Part shown: piece by piece, positions 1 to 12,300 of the stretch | How the letters are laid out: every line of letters starts with the position of its first letter | Numbering within the stretch: position 1 is the stretch's first letter | Assembly (NCBI RefSeq): GCF_003073045.1 | Contig: NC_037595.1 | Span: forward strand, 5,134,227-5,198,226 | Origin: Pomacea canaliculata | Lineage: Eukaryota; Mollusca; Gastropoda; Architaenioglossa; Ampullariidae | Direction: 5' to 3' | Length of the DNA stretch: 64,000 nt | The notes under the pieces: model-generated | Database searches by the model: none | What the model was told of the DNA's origin: nothing | Seen by the model: the letters and a program-made list of their open reading frames with translations, nothing else | Made by a program: the position numbers and the translations under genes

Positions 1-366
1 CAGTTTCAACTTGTCACTACATAGAGGCACTGCACAGGACTTGTTATAGGAGGGTAACAGTTATGCTGACAGGACAGATGCAGGCTGCTCTCTTTTTATG
101 TGCTGCAGAAGCAGCAATGATAGCCCATGGTGAGGGCTGCAAGTGAGAGGTGGCAAGCATCTAGACACTTCACCAAACACGCAAGACTACACACTTCACA
201 CGACCATTTGACAGGCATAATAATATACAAATACACATTTGAAGCAAAATGGTTTTCTTATGGCTAAACAAAACTAGTATAATCTGGTCATTGTTCTGAA
301 ACTAAGTTTTGGATCAGTGGAGAGTTGATAACATTTTTGTGACCACTGCTATGTTTTCTGTTTCAG
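1..366. other. Left-edge noncoding sequence (GDAP2 intron)
   Basis: I see no coding exon that I can support here. The first recognisable GDAP2 exon starts at 367 after a good acceptor (TTTCTGTTTCAG). The exons for the N-terminal part of the macro domain should lie to the left of the window. Confidence 0.6.
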
Positions 367-3300
367 TCTGCAAGACAGGAGAAGCAAAACTGACTAAGGG
401 CTATAATCTTCCAGCAAGATATGTTATTCATACAGTGGGTCCCCGCTACAATCTTAAGTACATCACAGCAGCAGAAAGTGCTCTTTTTAGCTGCTACAGG
501 AATACTCTTCAGCTGTGCAGGTATCTTTAGAATAACGTTATCAGGGGTGCCTAGTGTTGCCCAGGTTTGATTGTCAAAATACAAAGATATAAGGCTGTAT
601 ACATAAATCATAAAACACACATGCACATATATATAAAAACCACATACTTTATGCCTATCTATCTATCTATTCCTCTTTGTGCATCAGGTTGCACATAAGG
701 CCTCAACCAGAGTCCGCCACCGATGTCGATCGGCTGAAACACGCTCTAGGTGACCCCATGTCCAGCCCTTTCCTTTCATCTCCCTTTCCACTGTTCTTCT
801 CCAAGTTTCCTTTGGGCGGCCTCGTTTTCTTCGGCCGTCTGGAGTCCATCGTAGGGCGACTCTGGAAAGGTCTGCTGTCTGCTGGCGGAGCACATGTCCA
901 ATCCATCGCCAACGCCTTCGTTGAACCTGCGTGGTGATGGACTCGGTTTCACTTCTTCGGTGGAGTTCTTCGTTGCTGATGGTGTTTGGCCAAAAGATGT
1001 TAAGTATGCGCCTGAGGCATCTGTTTTGGAAGACGTCAAGCTTGTTACTGATGGTTTTGGTCATCTTCCAAGATTCTGATCTGTAAAGGAGGGTGCTGAT
1101 CACATTTGACTTGAAGATTCTCAGCTTGATCTTCTGGCTGATGTTTTTTGCCTTCCATGTGCTCCTGAGTGAGGCAAAGGCCTGACTGGCTTTCGCCAGT
1201 CGGGCTCGAATCTCCACCTCCGCATCCCAGTGTTTGACATTTGGACCCAAGATAGGTGAAACTGTCAACTTCCTCAATCTCTTCTCCATTTAGTTTGATG
1301 CTGTCTTGGACTCTGGCGTTCACTCTCATACTGTTAGTCTTTTTGTGCTGACCTTCAAGCCAAGGTTTCCAGCTGTTTCTGAGAAGGCCTTTGTTTTTTC
1401 CTGCATGTCTTGGTGGCGGTGTGACAGCAGGGCGCAATGTCATCAGCAAAGTCCAAGTCTTCCAGTGCTGTTGTTGCTGTCATAGTCATGGTCCATCTGA
1501 GCCTCTCCTCTCGCTGTCGGTGGAAGTCTTCATGATCCAGTCCATGGCCAGGATGAAGAGGAACGGCGACAGAATGCAGCCCCTGCTTCACCCCGGTACT
1601 GACGTTGAAGGGGTCTGTGAGCTCCGTGTCACAGACAACCTGGGATTTGAAATCGCTGTACAGCAATGCAATGACCTGAACAAGTTTTTGCAGGACTCCG
1701 TAATGCCTCAGGATCTTCCATAAGGACTCGCGGTGGATGCTGTCAAAAGCTTCTCCAGGTCGATGAAATTGATGTACAGCGGTGTGTTCCATTCGTTGCT
1801 CTGCTCCAGAATCTGTCGCAGAATGAAGATGTGTTCGGAGCAGGATCGCCCAGGGCGAAATCCTGCTTGCTGTGGTCGGAGGTCTTTCTCAAGAGTTGCC
1901 GTCAGTCTTGACAAAACAATCTTGCTGAAGACCTTGCTGGTGAGGGAAAGAAGTGTTATGCCCCTCCAATTATTGCAGTCTCCAAGATCTCCTTTCTTGG
2001 TAACTTGAAGATGAGCCCTGTCTTCCACGCAACAGGGACCTGCCCTGATTCCCAAATTGCCTGAAGATTTCAGTCAGCTTGGGAGCTGTCACATTCACGT
2101 CTGCTTTCAACATCTCTGCTGTTATTCCATCTGCCCTGGTGCTTTGCCGCTCTTCATTGTCTTGACTGCTGCTGTCACTTCTTCCAGGCTTGGTGGGTCT
2201 GTGCAGATGTCAAGGTCTATAGCTGCTGGCTGGATGTCTGCAAGCTGAGGGGGATCTGGTCTGTTCAGAACTGACTCAAAATGCTCCCTCCAGCACTGTA
2301 GTTTTCCTGCCTTCTCCCTCGACGACATTACCGTTCACGTCTTTCACTGGCACATCACTGTTCTTAAACCCGTTGTTTAGCTGTTTGTTTATCTTGTACA
2401 GTGTCTTCAGGTCATTTTTACTTGCTGCATTTTCTGCTTCATCTGCCAGTTTTCTCTATGTGATATCTTTTGTCGGTTCTTGTCATCCTCTTTACCTCTT
2501 TGTTCAGTTTTGCATATCTTTGTCTGTGTTGTTCCTTCAGGCGTTCAGATCTGGTGCTGTTGATTCTTTGTTTGGCTGACTTTCTCTCTTCTATCTTCTT
2601 CCATGTCTCTTCTCTGATCCACTGTTCTTTCTTTTTCCGTTGGAAGCCCAGTATTTTCTCTCCTGATTCCTGTAAGACTCGATTGAAGTCGTCTAAGGTC
2701 ATCTCTTGTTGGTCTCCTAGTGCCTGGAACCTGTTCTTTACTTCCATAGCAAAGGCCCTTTCGGTGGCTGGATTTTTTAGTTTGCCGGAGTCCACTCTCT
2801 GCTGACGTGCCTGTTTTTCCTCGTGATCGACGCAGCTTCAGAGAAACTGTGGCTATCACAAGAGTGTGGTCACTGGCAATGTCTGCTCCTCTGTAGGCTC
2901 TAACATCTTGAAGTGAGCTCCTCCATTTTCGGTTGATGATGACATGGTCTATCTGGTTCTTTGTGATCCCATCTGGTGATGTCCATGTTGCCTTGTGGAT
3001 GTCTTTGTGTGGGAAGAGTGTGCCTCCAATCAGTAGGTTGTTTTCTTCACAAAGTCTGCCAGTCTCTCTCCGTTGTCATTGATGCTTCCGATTCCATGTT
3101 TGCCCATGACATGCTCCCTGCAGGTGTTGTCACTTCCCACCTTGGCATTGAGATCGCCGATGATGAGCAACATGTCGTGGGCTGGAACGCTTTCTGAGGC
3201 TGCCTGGAGCTGATCGTAAAAAGCATCCTTGTCTTCTGCCTCAGAGTCATTTGTTGGTGCATAGCAGGCTAGCACTGTCAGCTTGGTGTACTTGGAATGG

Positions 3301-6300
3301 AATCTTGCTCTCAAAAAGCCTGGGTCCATAAGGCTTCCATTCCAGCAGTGCCTTTTCCGTTTTCTTGTTGAGGAGTAGAGCTACTCCTTCAGAGTGCTGA
3401 GCGTCTGATCTTCCTGAGAACAAGATGGTATGTCCTGACGCTAGTCTCCTCTTTCCCGTGCCGGTCCATCTGACCTCACTGACTCCCAGGATGTCCAAGT
3501 TGTAGTTGTCAAACTCCTTGACTAATTGGAGCATCCTGCCAGTCTGGTACAAGGTCTGGACGTTCCAGCACCCCACCCTCAACTTCTGCCTCGGCTTCAG
3601 TAAATCCGCTGTCGGGGCGCCAGCTCCCTTTCGGGTTTGGCTGTCGTCCGTCATTAGTCCAGTCTCCTGGTGTGCTTCATTACCTTCGCCATCTGTGATG
3701 AGTTCTCTGGTTTTAGTTTCTGTAACAGGATTTTTTTTACATGGTGGGGTTGTTAGCCCTACCACAACCTATTTTACCTCTAGGTGAGGTGTCCACCTTA
3801 GTCGCCTCTTACGACATGCCTGGCTGGATGGCAGGGACCCTATTCTTGCAATGCTTGCTAGGCAAGCATACCCCGGGGTCCCACAGGGGCATACTTTATG
3901 TATAAAATGGTAATGATTTGGGCTTGCACTTACAGTTCACAAAAACTAAAAATTTTAAATGCAATACCTTATAAATTTACTTAGTCTACAAATTAAGTTA
4001 GAGATAAAACATTTCACAAATAAAACAGAAAGTAACTTTGAGAAATAAACATAATAAAAAGTACTAGAAAGCACTGATAAGTTAGGCATGCCTTACTTTA
4101 ATGCCATTTAAATAAACGTACATGATTTAACAAACAAAAACACTAGAATCCACTGTAATTCTTTTTTAAAAAAAGCATGTATATATAATGATCTAAAGCC
4201 TCTTTTAGCTGTGTAATTTATTTATAGAAACTGCTGGCTCCTTTATTATTACTTACACTGACTCAAGATCAAATTAATGTTCTATCACCTGCCTTTTAAG
4301 CTTAGCCTTAGGGTAGCTGCTTTAAGCTTTTCCAAACAAAAGTAACATTTTTCTTGCCAAATAAAACTGCCTAAACATAAAAACTATTTTTAATCACAAG
4401 TGTGTATGAGATTGAATTAGATAGTATTTATAAAAACTAATATTTGAGATCCTTATTTAACACAAAAGAAAGAAAAAAGTTGAGGTTAAAATATTCATTT
4501 AGACCCTGTGATCTTACTGTTAAAAAGCTTTAATGTTTTAGTAAGAATTCTCTCCTCCTGCCCTTTCTTGGAACAGTTTTTTTTTTAATCTACCATGTTA
4601 AGTACACTATTGAGATATTAATTTAATGTGTTGGTTTTTTCAACAGGGAAAATGGAATTCGATCACTGGGGCTGTCTTGTATTCACACTTTGGGCAGAGG
4701 TTATCCCCCCGAGGGTGGAGCACACATAGCATTACGTATGTGGATTGTAAGGGGGTGTGTGTGTGTGAAAAGTTTTATTATAGGTTATTAACATGAAAAG
4801 ATTGTTATGAAATTTATATATTTTAAAGAATAATTAACTGAAAATAAAATCATAGACTTGCATGAAAGTTACCAAGAATATTTAAGCTTAGTTTATATAT
4901 TTAGCGATTAGCCCAGCTGCAAAACAGTTTCAGTTGACTAAGGTTTTTGACATTAAGATTGCATTTGCTTCAACATCACAAAATTATGGTCACAAAATTG
5001 CAAACCCCTTATTAGCAGGTTTGAAGCTTGTGCAGTTTCCATGCTCTTTGGTAACATCAGAGGTCAGAATGTAGCTTAATTCAAGATGTTTAGAAAAAAT
5101 AATTCATAAAAAGGTTCTAACACATTTTTACTAACAAACCAGTGACAATGCTATATTCTTTAATTATGTCAGTTGTTTTGAGATTAGTTCTGTATGTAAT
5201 TTTTATTCAAATCAGGCTTAAAATATTATGGGGTTTAATTAAGCTAACAATTTCTCAATCAGAACATTATGCTCACATACATGCAAAAATTCTTACATAT
5301 CTTTAGAAAACTTTCTCCATAGTGCTCAGTACTGAGAGAGAGCATGGACCTTATTGCATGTACTAGTATGCTTTTTATCAGTAAACCCTTCCAAGTTTCT
5401 GCTGGTTTATTATTTACAGGAACAGTGAGAAGGTTCCTGGAAAAATACCCTGACACACTAGACACTTTATTATTTGTTTGCACAGACGACAATCTGGTGA
5501 GTATAGCTCTAGTGGCATTGAATCATTAACTTCATCAGACTGGATGTAACCCTGAGTATCAATTCTTAACAGATGGGTTGCACTTGTTGATTTTCTGTAT
5601 CCAGAGATGCTACTCAGCATAAATTTCATGAGGCAAAGAAGAAAATGTTTAACTATTAAGACATAATCGTAATTAATTACCTTAGTCCTGTTAGTCCTAG
5701 AGACAAAACAATTACTAACTATGCACAGCATTACGAACTGTAAGCTTATATGTGAAATGTTGACCTGATGTGTCACACTACAGGAGGTGTACCGGAGACT
5801 GCTTCCTCTCTACTTCCCTCGCAGTATCAAGGAGGAAGAGGAGTCCATACCTAAATTGCCAAAGGATATTGGGAATGAGGATGGCGAGCCCATCATAGAG
5901 GAGCGACAAATTCGCATCATAGACAAGCCCACTTTTGCTGCCTACAGTAGGTTTTGTGACACCAATATGGGAAAAAAATCTTGAGCTTTTATAGCATGGT
6001 AGAATATGGCTTTAAACCAGCGGTTCTCAACCTTTTACTTGTGACGCCCCCCCTGACGAACACCGGTACGTCCGCGACCCCCCTTAGCCAGCTAGGTCGG
6101 TGGAAGAGGGGGGGAGCCTTAGCTAACCTCGAACGCCGCGTCCAGGAAATCAATGCAATTCAACAACGGAAGAACAAAGTTGGTATCTGCAAAAAGTATA
6201 ACTGTTAATGAAATTTTACTAAAGCAAATTCTGCGGTGCTAATAAATATTATTTTATTGGACACTCACTTTGATTAATGAGAAGGTTGAGCCTGCTTGCT

Positions 6301-9300
6301 GTTGCATAGAGAAGCGAACCTGTGTGCGATGTTCGTACCCACTGCTATTCGCAGCTCAGCCTCTGCGTCCACACGATTTCTGTATTGAAACTTCAGTGCT
6401 GCCAATGCTGACAATCCTTGCTTACACATATACGAAGTTGAAAATGGCAGAAGAACTTTCATTGCTTTCTCAGAAAGCACCGTTGATGCTAATCCAGAAT
6501 GTTGGCACTGGTGTTATTTGGAAGACTATTTTCAGGGATTGGTCACTCGAAAGGTCGATGAGCTGCTCTTCTTCCGTGGACAACCCGCTTGTGCTAGGAT
6601 CAGCCAGAAATGGATTACGAATCCAATCGTATTTAGTCACATCAATTTCCGTGAAGTAATGCTGAAACCTTTCTTGCAGTCCGTTTAGATGGGCAATAAT
6701 TACTTTCTTCAGCTGATCAAGATTCAAGTTGTCAGCCTTGCACTTACACAAGCACGGAAACATATCAAAAATATTTTCTTGGCGTATCTTTTGCGTCCAC
6801 AACGAAATTTTTCGGACGAAAGCATTCATCTTGTCCGTTGTTTGTAATATGGTGGTGTCTTTCCCTTGCATAGAAGTATTCACAACGTTCAGCTTCTCAA
6901 ATATGTCCGATAAATATGCCATTAGCAGCAGCCATCGGTCATTCTTAAGCCCCCACCCCGCACTGTCTGGTCATGGCCTTCTGTCAGGGACCTAGAGTAC
7001 TAGGACTGAGCACGTGCGAGGGCGAAAGGGTGTGAATGATGGACGTTTCCTGAATGCGTGCCTTTTAGATGTTTGTTTTTTTTTTTAAAGAGAGAGGTGT
7101 GACTGGAGAGGGAGATGGGAGTCAGCGATGAGAGATTGGGGGAGAGAGAGGGCAAAAGGCGAGAGGAGGGAGATTGGAGGCTTGATTGTTGAGAGGGGGA
7201 TTGTGTTTTGAGTTTTGGAAGTGTGAAGTCACTGCATGCCGAGACAGTGTACTTGAATAGGGAGAAGAGATTTAGAGTTTGATCGCCCTCACCACTCGGT
7301 TACACAATCTAAGCTAATTTCACTAATACCGGTATAAGAAACTTTTAAAAGAGGACCACCTTCGCGACCCCCTTGTAGGCACGTCGCGACCCCCCAGGGG
7401 GTCGCGCCCCACAGGTTGAGAACCGCTGCTTTAAACCATTACCAATCATTTACTTTCACATTTAATTCTTATTATTAGCCAACAAGATTTTTTTGCTTTT
7501 TTTAAATTTCCCATTCTTTGTAGCTTTCATAATGAACATCCATTTATTGTGCACTGTTTTGTCAAAAACACAACACATAAAAAAGTGCATGCTGGATGGA
7601 GTAACATGAACTATTTAAACTGTGCAGCACCAACAGTACATAATTTCTTTCTCAAAAGAGCATTAGCTTATTCAGTATGGACAAAACTTGATTGAGCTGT
7701 AGCTGTGAAGACTCACATCTGCAAGTGCAAGCTATATAGGAAGCATTAAAGACTTTTATTCCAGTAATATCTCTTGTATTAATAATACCATGCTCACTGT
7801 AGTTTCAAGTCATCCATGATTTCCACGTAACCAGTACGTAAATGTGTGTGAGGGGTAAGGTTGTGAAAAAACTATATATTCTGTTTATCAGGATCAGAAG
7901 GTATAAAGGATTTTGATGAGACTATTGACCTGAATGAACGATTTATGACATCTGGAGCTGTTGATGTTGGGCATCATCCTTTTGCCAGCATGGAGGAGAA
8001 CCCTGATAAAAATAAAACAAAGGTCCTACAGGGAATTTCAACTGAGGAATATCGCCGAGCAGAGACTAGGCGCAGGTGACTTATGCTGGAGAAAGAGTGC
8101 ATAAGTGTGTCAAGGCTGGAGGTCTGAAAGCTAAAGCTCTTTTTTTTTAATGTAAAATTTCCAGATATGCTAATCTTGCAGATGTATATCCAAATATTAT
8201 GAATACGTGGTGTGAATTTTTTTTATCCTATTATGCATGCTGACTGATAGATGAAGAGTGCTGATTACTCACATAAATTCTTTTACATCATTTGAATGTT
8301 AGGAAACATAGACATGGGTGTTGCTAGATTATCTGTAAAATGTTTTAGTAAATGTAGATTGTTCACAAAAGAGCAAGACAACATGAATGAAAATTTTTTG
8401 TTTTACTTTTCCTTTGGGAAAATGAAATGGAAATGTGTCAGAAATGTGTAAGGTATATGTGTTTTGCAAGCACATCTCAGATTACCTGTCTGCATATATT
8501 CAGGTATGAGGCCCTCCTGGAAAAAGCACGTAAAGAAGATTTGACCGATATTGCTGCCTTCAGGTGTCTTTATCGTAGCGGAGTGGACCGTCAAGGTCGA
8601 CCGGTCATAGTCTTTGTTGGAAAAAATTTCTCAGCCATTAACACCGACCCTGAGAGGGTATGCAACAAGATAAGAAGTTTGAAGAAAATTAATTTTTCTT
8701 TGTCCTGTTAGAAATTTTAATCAAGCTTCTGACCTGGAGAAAAGCATGCAACTGTAAAAAATCTTAATAAATTGGTTTTGTCAATCTTTATTGCCTTGCA
8801 TATGAAAAAAAAATCCCACCATCATTTCCTTTCAAGGAAAACTTCGGAATAATTTACTATAAAATGTCCTCTATTGAGAACATGTAGCTTCTGTCAAACT
8901 ATACTTTCCTCGGTTATGGATGTGAAGATACCCAAAAGAAAAAATGTGCCAATAGCACACTTGGAAAAAGCAAACAATAATAATTACTTGTTTTGTTGTT
9001 CTTTTGGTGGTGATGTCAAGGAAGTTCTTCTGTTGATGCAGGCCTTGTTGTACATGATCAAGGTAATGGAGGCCATTGTTGACGGACCTTATGTGGTGGT
9101 GTACTTTCACACCCTGACTTCTCGTGCTAATCACCCTCCCATGAGCTACATGAAGCTTGCCTACAGTGTATTAGACCATCGGTCTGTAATTATTCCATCT
9201 GATCTTTCCTAATGTAGTCCTGTGGATGACAGATTTTTATGCTCACGTCTTCACAGATTTTGTTTGGTGTACAATACTATCAGTGTAGAAAAATTCTTTT

Positions 9301-12300
9301 TGATTTTTTTAAAATGAATTTCTTTGCTCCTTTATGAAGTTTTTTTTGGTTTTGTGTTGCTAGAATGTAATCATATGCTACATCTTTACTGTCTGGAATA
9401 TTGCCATCAGCTTGCTGTTCATAACACAAAAATTATGTAAAAATTACTGTCCTTTTGGTTCCTAAGGTGGTACACAAGGCATCCACTAGAGACCTCCATT
9501 TGTTTCTGTCATCAGCAAGTTTAGCCATGCTGTTCCAGGACAGTTTCTGGTACTTTAGTTCTCTCTCTGCTGACCTTCGCCATGTTTCTTTTGGCCGACC
9601 ACACTTCCTCTTGCCATCAGCTGTCCAATGAAGGGCTATTTTGGATGGTGCCTCTGGTTTCATTCTGTACACATGCCCTAGCCATTTCCATCTTCTTTTT
9701 TGGATTAAGGCTGTCGTATTTGTGCAGCTGGCTGTTGTAAAGATTTTTCATTAATGATTGTTTTAGGCCAGAATATCTTAAACATTTTCCCTAGACATTT
9801 GGTGTAAAAGGTCTCTTGTTTCTGCCTGAGTTTTGCTGATATCTTCCAGCATTCACTTTCTTAGGTAAGGCCAAAAGGATATTGCTTCTGAAGATTCTTA
9901 ATTTTTTTTATTCCTCCTTAGAGATTTGGACTTTCAGATATCTTTTAGTATGGCAAAGGCTTGACTTGCTTTAATGAAGCTGTTCTTCACATCCTTTTCT
10001 GTATCTCCATCTGTTGTTACTAGACTACAAAAGTATGTAAATTCTTGGACTTTCTCTACTTCTTTGTTATCAGTTGTGATGGGTTCTGTTGACTTGGCAT
10101 TCTGTCTCATTTCTTTTGTTCTATGTTTGATGCAGTTTTGGTCAGATTGTTGATGTTTTCCTATATATCTTTGTGTTGACTGGATAACGTAACAATGTCA
10201 TCGGCATAATCTAAGTCTTCCAGTATATATTTAATTGTCCAACAGATTCCTCTTTTCTTGTCTTCTTTTATTTTTAAGCCAGTCGATGGCCAGAATAAAT
10301 AGGAACAATGAGAGAATGCATCCCAGCGGTAATGTTTAAGTTGTTGTTTAGCTTCCTCTTACTACAAAGCACCTGACAATGAAAATCTATAGTGCTTTTA
10401 CTGCTTTTTCTGTTTTCTGTGGTACTTCATATTGATGCATGCTTTTCCGTAATGATTCATAGTGTTTGCTGTCAAATGGTTTCTTCAAGTCTATAAATAC
10501 AGCATAGAGAGTGCTGTTCCATTCTGTGCTTTGTTCTATAATCTGTCTTAAAGTGAAGATTTGATCACTGAACATGACCTTCCTTTTCTAAAGCCTTCTT
10601 GTTCTTGCCTGACGATGTCAGGAAGAGTGGTGAGACTTTAAAATGGTTCTACTGAAGATTTTGTTTGTGATAACAGGGTTATGTCTCACCAGTTGTTGTT
10701 GTCTCCTAAGTCACCTTTCTTTGGCAGTTTAAAGATTATGCCTTTTTTCATTCATCTCGTGGTTTGTTTTTTTTTCAGTTTAGATTAGTCCTTATTAGGA
10801 GCATATTCTTGTCAAGGAGCATAGGGCTACAGCAACACCTTGCCAGCAGACCCAGTTTTTGGCAGCCCCCTTCAGTTGGGCCTATGTGGTTCTGACATCC
10901 TTTACCTCACTTTCTGATGTTCTTTTCCAAGTCTGATTGAGTCTCCCAACTGTCCTCTATCCCTGAGGATTCCAATGAAGTGCCTGCTTGGCACAGGTGT
11001 CAGCTGGTTTGCACAGACTGTGTCCTATCCAGTCCCATTTTCGCTTTTTGATGTCTTGGCTAGTGGCATTCTGCTTGGTTCTTTTCCACAGGCTGCTGTT
11101 GGAGATCTTTTCGGGCCATCTTATACCCAGAATATGGCGTAGGCATCGGTTGGTAAAGGTATGGAGCTTGTTGTTGATGGTGTTTGTCACTCCAGGTTTC
11201 AGAACCATACAGTAGAACTGCCTTGACATTGGTGTTGAAGATACGGGTCTTACTGCGGAAGGATAATGCTCGGGAGTTCCAGATGGGGCGTAGGCTATTG
11301 AAAGCATGCCTGGCCTTGTTGATGTCATCTTCCGCTCCACCATCCTTGTTGACAATGCTCCCCAGATATGTGAAGAGGTCTGTTTCCAGGATGTTCTCGC
11401 CTTGAAGTTGGATAGGGAGTTCCTGCTTGTTGTTGATCCTCATCACTTCGATCTTCTTTTTGTTGACCTTTAAGCCAGTCTTCTCTGCTTCCCCTGCGCT
11501 AGCATAGCATTAAACACAAACAAACTGCTTCCTCTGCTAGCTTACTTAGTTTTGTTTGTGCATGTTGTTGCCGATGAGATAGGAGACTAATGTCATCTGT
11601 GAAGTCCAGGTCCTATAGCTGTTTGGGTGTTTCTTCAGTATCCCATATTTTCTAAAAGATCTTGCAAAACAGCTTTGGTATTTCTTCTACTTTCATTTTT
11701 AGTATTTTGGAGCAAATCCCATCATGCCCTGGTGCTTTGCCATTATTTGTTGTTGTTGTTGTTGGATGGCTTCATTTATTTCAGTCATGGTGATGGGATC
11801 CAAGTCTATGTCTAGGTCTTCTTCACTTTCTGGGATATTGGCTAGTACTGGCAGGCTTGGTCACTTGAGCAGCTGCGCAAAGTGCTTCTTCCATCTCTCT
11901 ACTTCTTACTTTCTTCTGTGATGATGTTTCCATCTTGCATTTTTAAAGGAATGTCTTGACTACCACTTCTACTTCCTGTTAGCCTTTTTGTGATCTTGTA
12001 AACCATGTTCTTGTCTTCCTGCAGCTTCTGCTCTCATAGCTAGGTTTTTTTACAAACTTTCTTTTATCTCTTCTAGCACTTCACTTCCTTGTCTTTCTGA
12101 GAATATTGTTTTCTATGTTTGCAGGGAGATCCAGCTTTCATTCACTGTTTTTTTATAGCTGTTCTCCTTTTTTTTTTTTTAGGCCCTTTCAATAGGCCAT
12201 CGACTTCTTAACTGTTGTCGATGTTTCGGTAGCAAGGATTTGGGGGTGGGGGTGCTGGCCCCACGCCCACCTCCTACTTTTTCAGCCGGGCTTGGGACCG

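Noticed and set aside
684-3765. Long minus-strand ORFs that could be taken for host genes
   Set aside because: They are endonuclease and reverse transcriptase pieces of one LINE bounded by target duplications at 643-653 and 3890-3900.
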